64,000 nt of DNA, taken from contig JAUIRK010000855.1 in assembly GCA_030549495.1 (NCBI GenBank), forward strand, positions 1,343,501 through 1,407,500. Reading direction: 5' to 3'. The position numbers and the translations under genes are program-made. The first letter of the stretch is position 1, and the number at the start of each line of letters is the position of its first letter. Under the pieces are notes generated by a model, which was not told the DNA's origin, did no database searches, and saw only the letters and a list, made by a program, of their open reading frames with translations. This stretch comes from Nectonema munidae. Taxonomy: Eukaryota > Nematomorpha > Nectonematoida > Nectonematidae. This document shows, in pieces, positions 35,910-46,900 of the stretch.

Positions 35910-38900
35910 GATATATTCTGGGTTTATCTTTAGCTTATTTCGAAACTTTAGTTTAGATGAATCTTTTTCTTTTATATTTGACTGAAAATTTTGACTTACA
36001 TTCCACATGGGGTTTCCAGATCTTTACCTTATCACACCGGGATAAGAATGGTATTGAAAAAGTCACGAATAAAAAGTTTTACTAACAAAAATAGTTCATC
36101 AGAAAAATACTTTGGAAGGTTTACTAAAAAAAGAGATAAACAAAATTACATTTGAAATTAAATTTTGCTAAAATTCTTTTTTTTGATATAAGACCAGTGC
36201 TGTGATTCCCAAAGTAAGGGTAGCCATGTTTCAAGGATAATGAGCGCTATACAGTTTAAAGTAATTTTTATAAACTTTCTATTTTTGTTTTAGATTGTGG
36301 TTTAGGGATGTTTCATACTTAAATGACCTTATTTTAAAAAAACACATATTTTAAAATTCATTGATATAATATTCTCAAACTTAATATGTCAAGTAACATA
36401 ATTAACTTGTTCAAAATATTCTGGAGCTCGTGAATAATTGACTTCTTCAAAAGTTAAAGTTGCGTAATCGGTTGCATAAGTTTATTGGATTAGTCAATGA
36501 AAGTCGCGATTCTTAAAAATCCTCCGGGATTCCGTTTTTAAGTTAGACAGCTGAAACCGCGACACCTGGCAATGCTAATTTCAGCTTAAAATTTTAGTCT
36601 TGTTTAGCCTATCAGTGCAGTTAAATTTTAAATAAAATATATTTTTTACTGAGTTGCCTATTCTTGTTTCTTCTCTGAAATAAGTTTTCGCAATTAGGTT
36701 GTCAAAATTTGGCGTGAAAGTGGCAAACAGATGTGCGGTTTACTCTTAAAAAGTCTATCCAAAAAAGATGGATTCAATTATGAAGATGGAACTAAATCCT
36801 AGAAAGAAGTGTCTGTTATATTTTTAATTAACCTTCACAAAACGTCAAAAATATTTATTACTCGAAGGATGGATAGTTGGAGGAAAAGTCAACGCCTTAA
36901 GAATTAAATATGCAAAAAGTATTTAAATTACAGCAAAAATCACCTTAAAAACGAGTAAAATTATTCCAATATTTCATACTTAAATCATCTCCACTTTTCT
37001 ACTTCCATAAATAAATGATTTTTAGATTGAATCGACAAAATTGTAGGATTTGCTTATTCACTGGCTCTCCTTTTTGTTATCTATCATGCCTTCGATAAAA
37101 CGAAATATTTTTCTTAAAATGTTCTAACCGAAATAAATCATTTGCCATGATCAAAAAGACCTATTCCAGAATGTCTTATACGTTAACTTTTAGTCGTGCA
37201 AAGTATACAGATCAATTTTATGATTTTTCAGATTGATATTCATTATTAATTAATTTATAATTTTTTTTATTGGAAATTTAGTTTTATCCAAATTTCTTCT
37301 TGCACATTTTTTGAAGCAAGATTACAGGTAACTAATACTCTTTCCCATAAATTCCCGGCAACTCCCTGGAAGACAAAAATTCAGGAATACTACCTGGAAT
37401 GCTATACATACAAATTTCTTGCTCGAATTAATTTCCTGCAAAATTGCCCTTTTTGTTTCATAGGACAATTTCTTTAAATTCAAAAAAAACCTTATTTTTT
37501 AAGAAAAATGTTTGAAGGTGAGTGCAATTTATGATATAGAGAAATTTCGTATCCCAAAATATTCAGTCCAGAGTTTATCCTGTTGTTGGAGTTGTTTGAA
37601 ATGTGTACTACTCTGGAGTTTTTTTGGTGAAGATCGAAGATTTTATTCCATTAACATTCAAAAGATGAATGTTTAAGTCGGATTATACCTCAAATTTGGA
37701 ATATAAAAAAAGGAAAGAGTTTATAATTACTGTAAATCATGAAATTTTGCCGATATCATTATCTTCTCTAAATTTGCGAATGCATTAATCTGAAACTCCT
37801 TCAGAGAAATATAAGAATAACATATGAAGATCCCATATGAAGATCCACATATGAAGTATAACATATGAAGGTGATTTTGAAGATATATGCGATTGCTTGG
37901 GAAAATAAACTACGAGAACTTTTCTTAACTCCCTTATCACAGAAATTTAACCCCCCCCCCCCCCCCCCCCCAAATTTCTTGAGGCGTTTATTTTATGCTT
38001 CTTTAATTACGCTGAATGAAAAATTAGCGAAAACAACGCAATCACTAACATAAAAATCGTTTGTCGTTGTCGTTAATTTCAAAATATTTGGCTTCACTTT
38101 CTCTCGAAAACGAAAAATCAATGAAAATATCGTTATTTTCGGAAAATCTAATTAAGATAAGTTATATGAAAATATACTAGGATAGGATAAGATATGCAGG
38201 CTCCATGATATTTTGGAAGATTATCATAATCGCATAACAGTGCTCCCGCGCTATACCGCGTTGCCTTTGCGACACTTCAAGGAAAAAACCGTGTATTGAA
38301 TGGAAAAGCGTTTTTACAACATACTCTTTTGCAGCGAAGGATTATTATTACATTGCATTGCTAGCATGCTGTCTAAGCAAAGCGCGTTCAAGACATTTCT
38401 TACCTAAATTGGTCTATATCTTCTCAAATTTTCATTATTATTTCAATTATTCTTTTCAAATAGATCCATCTTTTCAAATTCATTTCTACTATTTGAAGGC
38501 TCTTTTTGACTTTCATTAGTAGAACAGAAACATTTTTCAAAAATGAAAGAACATCTTTTTTTCCTAGAAACTCTTCCTTGACTTTTATTAAGAATACTTC
38601 TTCATTTTCTTTTGAAACACTTCCTTCCTCCCTACATTCAATTTGATTGATTTCAATTCTAGTTTTAGTTTACTCCTTCTTGAAATATTCTAAAACCTCG
38701 CAAACATTAGATTTTTTAATGGGTAACGAAGTGCGTAAGCTGAGATATTCAAAGGTTAAAAATTTTTAATTAATTAAAAAAATAAGGATACCCATTTTGA
38801 CAAATTTCCTTCGCAATGATGATTATTAATTTTAATCTTTTTTTTAGAAGACATTCCATTCCAAATCTTGGATTAAGACATTTCAATCACGCTTCTTAAA

Positions 38901-38980
38901 AATAATGATAAAAATCTTCCAATAAAAATACATTTTTTGTCCGAAATTTTATTCCTTTATTACTAGAACATGCAAATCTG
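35910..38980. other. Intergenic spacer with minor repeats
   Basis: Mostly A+T-rich with no coding signal. It contains a short tandem CATATGAAG run (37817-37870) and a pure 21-base C run at 37951-37971. A CAGTGCTGTGATTCCCAAAG at about 36194 resembles a solitary hAT terminus. Confidence 0.4.
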
Positions 38981-38984
38981 AAAA

Positions 38985-41900
38985 TGCCTTTGTCACAGTC
39001 GGTTTCAACAACTGGCGAAAGGCAATAGAAAATGGTAAAGGTTTTGTTAAACATGCTTAAAAGTACAAGCAAATATAAACAGGCCTAACTTGTTCTATTG
39101 ATTCCCTTTTGTATCCTGTTCACCAGAATATTTTGGTCATAAATCGTAAGTATTTGAAGATTTTGTTACAGTATCAAGACGTGAGATTTCATATCGCGGG
39201 CATAATGAATCTGCTGACTCATTTAACTCTGATAAATGGGATGCTTTTATCAAACTCATGCTGCTTACAAATCCTACTTTTAAAGAAATGCGCTGGGAGT
39301 ACACTAGAAAGACGAAGTGGTCATTTTTGACCACTTCAAAAATATTTTTAGATTTTTCAATTTTTTTAAATTAGACAGGCGAGCTAAAACTTGTTTACTT
39401 TTCTTTTTTCTTTCTTATCCTTAGGTAAAAAACTTTAGTGAAACTATATATTTTTTGATGAAATGAGCTTATATACCTATAATGACTAAATGGTCAAAAG
39501 TGACCCCTTTGAAAAACAAAAGATTTTTAAGTGATATACAAAATTTCAAGACCTTATATATAAAAGAAAAGTTCGCTAAGATACCCTTATTATTTAAATT
39601 TAAAAAAAATTATTAAAAATTCATAATAAAACTTTTATTAAATAGAGAATGTTGTGTTTATTAGAAAAATTATATTTACAAAAAATAATGGAGTATTCTG
39701 AAGATTCTGACTCCAACTTTTCTTTATCTACACTTGAAGACGACTTTGAGATGAACGACTGTAATAACTTTGATTTTTCAGAAAGTTTAGAAGAATCTGA
39801 AGGTGATTTAGAGAAGACCGCCATTTCAAAGTCAGGAAAAAAGTGGTATAACCAACTAGCTGTTTCTAATAAAGGAAGAGTGCCAAAAGAAAATGTTTTC
39901 GCAGCCAAATCCGGGCCAACTTCATATTCAAAAAAAAATATTGTGAAAGAAAGTTCTTTTTCCTCATTTCAATTACTCTTTAGCAAATCCATGATGAAGT
40001 CTTTAGTAGAATACACGACAATACATGGGAAACTTTTTGATAAAATTTTTTTTGTTTCGTTAGAAGATATGAAAAAATTTATCGGTTTATTATATGCAAG
40101 AGGCATTTTTGCTGCAAAATACACACCTTTAAATGTTCTATGGAACAAAGAATATGGAATTGCTATTTTCAAAAACGCAATGAATCGAGACAGCTTCAAA
40201 AAAATAATGAAACATTCGTTTTGATTATGTTAGTTCAAGAAGACAAAATAAATCAAAGGACAAGTTTTGTTTGATTAGAGATGTTTGGGAAAGTTTTATT
40301 CAAAACTCACAGCTGTGTTATGTTCCATCTTTCAGCTTACTGGTGGATGCGCTGCTTTTTCCATCTAAATGTCGCTGCTCTTTTCTTTAGTACATGCCAT
40401 CAAAGCCGAATACGTTTGGCATTAAATTTTGGCGTTTAGTTGATAACTTTTCAAAATACTTGTGTAATGCTTTTTGGGTAAGAACCGAAAAATCACTTGC
40501 TTTGCATGCTTGTGAAAAACTTTTGAAGCCTTATTTTGACAATGGACAACTTTTTTACAAGTCTAGAAACTGCAGAAAGCTTCATGAAACAAAAAATAAC
40601 AATTGTTGGAACTATAAGGAAAAATCGTCGTGAAATATTTAATTGTGATGATCTCATGAAAAACAAAACATTATGCTCTACAACAAAATACAAAATAGCT
40701 TATATAAATGTCTCAAACTGTAGCCTAACAATTTATAAAGGTAAAAAACAAAAAATGAATGCATTTTAAGTACAATGCATAAAGTTGTTAAAATTGATCA
40801 AACACACAAATAAACTACCAGATATAATTCGTTTTTACAACAATAATAAATACGGTGTTGACGTGATGGACCAGATGGCAAGGCATACTACATGCAAAAC
40901 AAATACAAGAAGATTAGCATATTTTTTCAATTTACTGGACTTGTGTGGGTTAAATTCGTATATACTTTACAAAGCGACTACAAATAATAACATTTCAAGG
41001 AGAAATTTTTTGAAAGCTTTGATAAAAGAGCTTTGTTCCACTAAAGCAAACGAAAGCTTTTTCTTGTCCAGTGATAGCAAAAATGAAGATAACAAAAAGA
41101 GGCGATGTAAAGCAAAAGAATGTAAAAACAAAACAAGTAATATGTGTAATTCTTGCAAAGCTTTTGTTTGTGGAAAACACACCGCTGCTGCAAAAACAAA
41201 TTGTCCTTTGTCATAACTGCAAAAATGAGTAATATTTCATGTAACCTTTTTATATTTTTCTAATTTAGTGACTTTTTAATGTTTTTGAAAAAAATAAACT
41301 TTTAAATTCTGAAGTTTATAGAAAAAAAATTAATTTTATTGAAAATGGTCAAAAATGACCATTTCGTCTTTGAAGGTAGTAAAAATTTGCCGTCTTTCTA
41401 GTGTTAAAACCTTCAAATCCACAAACTATATTTGTCTTCACGATCTTGTGAAGAATTTATTGGAGTTCCAGCACAAAGCGTGATGCAGGTGATTAGGGAC
41501 GGAATGGAAGAAGCAGGAATAGATCTCTTGTTGTAATTCGATAAGAAGTGATAAAGCTGCCTCATTGTATGATAAGTTTCTTTCAAGTCACAACTTCACA
41601 ATTTTATGCTTCTTCCATAAGGTTTTTTCTATTACACGTTCATTGGGCATGTATGTGTATTCAAGAGAAAAAAATAGACTGGAAGGTAGATCAAGGTCTT
41701 CTCTTCTATACAACTCTTCGAGAAAACAAACTCCACGGATGATATTTCAGCTGCTCAAGTTATTTGCTAAGATATCGGTATAGATTGCAATTTTCACGAT
41801 TCAACGCATAATCTCTTTGAAGTACTTGAACCAGTCATACAACATTTTAGAGAAGCACCTCTTAAAGTGGAGTGTGAGCTTGCTTCCTTAAATTGTGAAG

Positions 41901-42160
41901 AGAGGAAGATTGATCGAATCTGTCCACTATCCAAATATAAGTAAAATTATCCAATCAGCATCTACAATACCTGTCATCAGTTCTCACCTAGAGCGTTCAT
42001 TTTGAGCAGTGAATAGAACAATTACATTGTCTAGAAATCGTCTTAGTATACGCAAAGAGCAACCCAATTCATGGTATTTTCTATGAACAAAGACATAACC
42101 GATAATATCGATCTAGGTAATGTCTTGGATACATGGGCGTTGAAAAAAACGTTTTGTTGA
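38985..42160 (+). mobile_element. DUF4371-type hAT pseudogene, split by piggyBac
   Basis: Left part near 39000-39060 reads GFNNWRKAIENGKGFVKH, the conserved GF.NW+k.....f..H start of the DUF4371/52-kDa-repressor-like hAT transposases. A broken 'LAYQDVRFHI'-like block follows at 39165-39200. Right part (41404-42160) ends with TIPVISSHLERSF and NRLSIRKEQP, then a DxWA.KKR-like close, the C-terminal dimerisation end. Many stops. The insertion at 39302-41403 interrupts it. Confidence 0.65.
39302..41403 (+). mobile_element. piggyBac element 2, near full length
   Basis: Terminal repeats CACTAGAAAGACG and CGTCTTTCTAGTG. The right target copy TTAA is intact (41404-41407); the left is altered to AGTA. 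The transposase starts at ATG 39688 with an acidic N-terminus (MEYSEDSDSNFSLSTLEDDF). It continues with FKKIMKHSF at 40224, where a stop or frameshift falls, then GIKFWRLVD, then TMDNFFTSLETAESF (second catalytic Asp) and YGVDVMDQMARHTTCKTNTR. It ends in a cysteine-rich C-terminus (CKAKECKNKTSNMCNSCKAF) with stop at about 41216. The first-Asp block is lost or garbled near 40340-40390. At least three frame breaks, so inactive, but the ends are well kept. Confidence 0.88.
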
Positions 42161-42169
42161 TTGATAAGA

Positions 42170-43380
42170 TAATTTTTTACACACAAACACACAGATAAAT
42201 TTATTACTTTTAGAAGGATATCAATAAACGCAATAATATCTCAAATGATGAATTAGATCAAAAAGAGAGAAAGTTTTATCGCCATGATAACAGTATGGAA
42301 TTCTACCAGCACTCACCGTGATAAAAGATATGAAAAATTTCTTAGAGCAAGAAAAATTGTTCAAATAATCATGATTCCTTTAGGAATGACTGTTTATTTG
42401 AAGCCTTGAAATGAATATTATTTATATGAAGTTGTAACTTGGTTAGATGTTCATGAGATATTGATGGATTCATTGTCAATGCACTACCAAGAACAGATTA
42501 TATCGAGAAGAGATCTTTCTTCAACGACAGCTATATTCCTCGTTTTGAGTGGTTGGACGTGCTTATACAGCTGGAAATAGTTGGAAAAGCTTTCAACTCA
42601 AAATCATGGCCGGCCGAGTGATGACTGTGTTTTAAAAGATGACGTAATGCTAATTGAATTGATTGGTCTTCTCTGAATGTGAATAACTACACGTTACCTT
42701 GAAAAAATAAATATAAACCCAAACACCCCAAAATAATAATTCTGTCGTTACTATTTTTTGAAGTTTATTCTATTTGGACAGTTTTCAAAACGGTCTTTGG
42801 AAAAAAGCGTAGATACAAGAAAAAATCTTAAATTTTTAAATATTTTTTGTAGATTCAAGTTCCAGACATTCTTGTATCGGGTGTTTTGGTATCGGGCGTT
42901 TTGGTTTTGGACGTTTTGACTCGAATTCTTTATAACTTTGTCAAATAAAATCCACGATCAAAAAAAATCATAAAAGATGGAACAGTAGATATTTTATTGC
43001 TTATATTTATATTAAAATATATTGCTTTAAAAACATAAACTTTATCAGAAATCATATTACGAAAGAAGTAACAAATAGAAGAAGCATTAGTTATGAGGGG
43101 AGGAAAATTTTTCTTTAATACTTCCTCCAGACTTAAGCCGAAGTTAATCATCTATCACAAGGCGAATGAATTGATTTAGAAACAGTCAACATCACTTCAC
43201 GGGTTTGAATGAGTTCTTTCATCATGACTTTGTGAATGAAATTTGAGCAAATTAGGAAACCTTTCAAATACGCTCCAAGTCCAAAAAGCATCGCTTTCCT
43301 ATCTACCATACAACTTACAAGGATGCTGGTCTTTACGTTGACTTTGATATGAGTAAAGATTCGCACGCACATACAAGAAA
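42170..43380. other. Unassigned stretch downstream of the kinesin gene
   Basis: Short open frames only (for example minus 43151-42930 and 43372-43148) without recognised domains or clear splice logic. Possibly old transposon sequence. Confidence 0.35.
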
Positions 43381-43389
43381 TACATTATA

Positions 43390-43545
43390 CGAGTGAAGCT
43401 CCTTTGTTCGGGGAATGTGTTTTGGGATATTGGGAATGTTGGTTTGCTCCTTCCATGCGGTGAGGAGAGCCAGTGGATCTAGCTGGGCTGGAGACTGGTC
43501 AGTTGGATTGTTCGTTGAGAGTTTGCTGGTGTCTTGAAATGTTTG
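43390..43545 (-). other. GC-richer coding-like patch, unassigned
   Basis: On the minus strand the frame reads LSTNNPTDQSPAQLDPLALL and LTAWKEQTNIPNIPKHIPRT without a stop for about 50 codons. It is visibly richer in G+C than its flanks. It lies 3' of the last kinesin exon and could be an exon of that gene, its 3' untranslated region, or a separate gene. No family recognised. Confidence 0.3.
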
Positions 43546-43815
43546 ATCTTAAACAAGTTTAAACTACAATTAAGAAATGTTCAAGACGACTTAACTTTGA
43601 AGACTGTTCTCGGTTATTAACCTTGAAGCATAAAATATAGCTATTGTACAGTTCGTCACAAAATTAAAAAAAAATATCTTTAAAACATCATATAAAAAAA
43701 AGAAAAAATGGAATTATTAATTTATTTTTAACCCCTAACTAGTTAAAGAGAGCTCGCACTCCCTATCTATGTTGGGGCAAGCAAAAGCTTCTTATTTTTC
43801 TTTACATGCCCTGGC

Positions 43816-43957
43816 TCAAGAAATTTTACTTTTGTATCTCCACCTCCTGAGTGCCCAGATGTACGCGACGAAGATAGACGACACGCTTGAAACAACATAA
43901 GGTGGAGTGCTGAAATGCTTACTTTTTCTACTACCTTGTCTTGGAAGATATACATGC
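43816..43957 (-). CDS. Possible last exon of the KIF1/unc-104-like kinesin
   Basis: Acceptor CTACTTAG at 43958-43965, in the phase required by the donor at 45515. It would add about 47 residues beginning [15 protein letters not shown] and ending in TGA at 43818-43816. Canonical KIF1A ends with a short basic tail just after the PH domain, and this tail is basic too, but I recognise no direct similarity. A phase-0 alternative donor would give a tail of only about eight residues. Tentative. Confidence 0.4.
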
Positions 43958-46900
43958 CTAAGTAGTGGGTGCGATTGTGAGAACATTATTTAGGGCGTAA
44001 AAGAGTCAATTGAGTATCAATTAAAAAAAAAATCAAAAGCCACTGAAAACCTATTTTAAAATAGTTTGAACTATATTTTCTGTTTTTTTTAAATATTTTT
44101 TTTACTAAATAAAGTCCAAAAAAATTTTTTACGCCAATAAAAAGTTAAAAATTTATTTTGTGTAAAATTGTTTTTTTAGAAAACCAAAAATTAAAATATT
44201 TGCAATCCTTATTATTTCATGTTTAGATAGTAATCATCATTCAAAACTTGAATTTCCTAATTTTGTTGTTGAATAGAGAGCTGAAATAAAATAAAGAAAA
44301 TATAGAAATAAAAATTATAAAAAAAACATCCCTTAAAAATTTTTAAAGAAACATTCCTTTCATTCCAAATAAATTTCAATAAAGTCAAAACAAGACATTT
44401 AAAAACAAAAAGCCATTTTAAACTATATTTGGAACTATTTTTTCTTCTTTTTTTTGAAATTTTTTATTTAATCTTCTATAGCTGGACGGTAAGGTTAGCC
44501 ACGATCGGGAATTGAACACAGACCATCTGGATCAAAGGGTTTGCTCCCGGTTCTGAAATCCCGGGACGTTCCCGGTCCTAAAAATTTTGGAACCGTCTCA
44601 GAACCGAAAAGTATTTCCGGTTCCGAGAATAACTTTACTGACTTCATTCATATAAAATCTTTTTTTCATTGTCATCTCATTAAAATGGTAAACGGAGAAA
44701 AGGGTGCAAACGACAAAAGAGTTTATTTTTCTTTTTTTTCTCTGCTGCACACTTTTGTCGTTTGCACACTTTTCTTCTAGAACCATTTTAATGATAGTGA
44801 TATAGAAAGAAAAAGTGTACATCTGTTCATAATAAATCAAAAGCATCAATTTCATTGCATCTTTTTGCTGTCTATATATCTCCTTAAGGAATCGTTTGGA
44901 ACCGGGATTTCCCGGTTTTGTAAGTTTTTTTCAGTATCGCTACCGGTTGCTAATTTTCTATACTTATGCAAACCCTAATCAAGATCCTGCGTTCCTACCA
45001 CTAGGCCATCTGCCGATAAAATAATATTTAAAGATTATTTCTTCATCTTTTACCATTTTCTAATTAGGACGATGTTTTCGATTTTCTTTCTCCATTCTGG
45101 CCTATCCCAGACATCATTTCCATGAAGGTCTCTTTATCTTTGAAATCCTTTCTTAAACAATCCAACCATCTGAGTTTCGGCCTTCCTCTTCCCTTTCATT
45201 TCCATATTCATCACTTTTTTCCTATATGATCCTCATATTTTCTCATTATGTGGGGCCATACCATATGTGTCTACTTTCTCTGATACTTTATCGACTTTTA
45301 TTACCTTTCTGGTTATATTTTAAGACTATAATTATTTTACTTAAAATCTTTTTAATTGAAAAACTTCAAATTTTTCTTTAGCTCAAAAATTTCTTCCAGC
45401 AATAAGTGAAAAGAGTCTCAAATTTTTGATTATATCGAGTCAAAAAAAGAAAGAAAATTTGGGCCTAAAAATTGTTTGTTCTGATAATAATATAAGTAAG
45501 ATGAGAGCACTTACACGATGGAGCCAGCAAGAAGGGGATTGATTGCGTAGAGCCAATCTTGGATCTCTTGATTTGGAAGAGTTTGTAGAATGCATTCATT
45601 AGACTCGGATAACAATGCGAACGTATTTGGCGGCTAAACAAAACAACGCTTCATATTCCCGCTTTGACTAAAATTCCAGTTTTTCGATCTTATCAGAAGA
45701 GGAAGGCCGTTCGTTCTCCTACAGGATCATTTCTGTAGTGGTTGGTCTGTCATCCCAAACGAGATTTTGGATCAGAAGAGGATGACGATTTAATTGGGAA
45801 AATATACATGAGATGTATGTTAAATTGTGGTAATTTAGTCCTATAGGAGGAGTCTAGCTGATCAAATAGTAAATGAAAGACAAGTCCTGCTGATAGAATT
45901 GTGATAAATAGTAGTAGTGCTGCTATTCCGTGGAAATTAAACGTCTGACTATTTCACCCTAACCGAAGCATACTCAACAACTCGTAAAACCTTTTAGAGG
46001 AATCATAATAAGCGTACACATATAAATACTTTTAAATTATTAGTTATAACACGATCTATTTTGGAATGATGGCCTGTTTTTTTTTTTTTAGAAAAATCAC
46101 ATTACCCAATCTTATTTCCGTGTTTATACGTGTAATTATGTTTTAATAAAGTTGCGTTTTATTTTTCTCCTTTTCTTGACAAACGATTTTTGTGCAATGG
46201 AGACAAATTTTTTATTGAAATTAATCGCTTGAAAAAAAATTTTTTTTTTTAATTGAAATTTCTGGTGAAATTTTCAATCAAATAAAAAAATGGAGAAGCG
46301 AAAAGCCTGACTGCCTGCAAATACTTAGAAACTTAAATCCAACGCCAACTCCTCGCTTCTGACCGCACTAAAGAAGGCGGCTCACTCCATATGGCTTCAA
46401 AAATTAAAAACTTTTTCTTCTATATTTAAAATATCTTTGAAAAACTGGCTGTGAACTTTCGTTTATTACATCTTTGATATTTTTCACAATTTAACTCTCT
46501 GTATTTAAAATTAAGAAGTGACTGAATCATAGAAAGAAAGAAAGAAAGAAAGAAAGTTTATTCACAAATTGAAATATATACAGAGAAATTTTGATTAAAC
46601 ACAAGTTTTTTTGTATTATCAATTTACAATGAGATGGGAAAAAAAGAATTAAAAAAAAATGTATATCAACTTGCAAGGTTATCATAAGGCCTAGGGGACC
46701 GCTGAATAGAAATGAAATAGTATACCATAAGCCAGTAAACTACATATGTTTTGAATATATATATGCCCAATTTTATTTCTAATAATGAATTCTGGGATTT
46801 ACTTCTCCGAATCTGATTAAGTCTATTTATGAGTCTTTCCCGTTAAAACTTTAAACTTTGTCCAACACTAGGCTACAAATATATGCTGCAAATTGGCGAT

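Noticed and set aside
37951-37971. Pure C run as a regulatory site
   Set aside because: Simple homopolymer in unannotated spacer; no context to support a function, and its length may be affected by sequencing error.
44541-44855. Two overlapping open frames of about 80 codons on opposite strands
   Set aside because: They read through the palindromic interior of a MITE; the similar peptides on both strands are a by-product of the inverted repeat.
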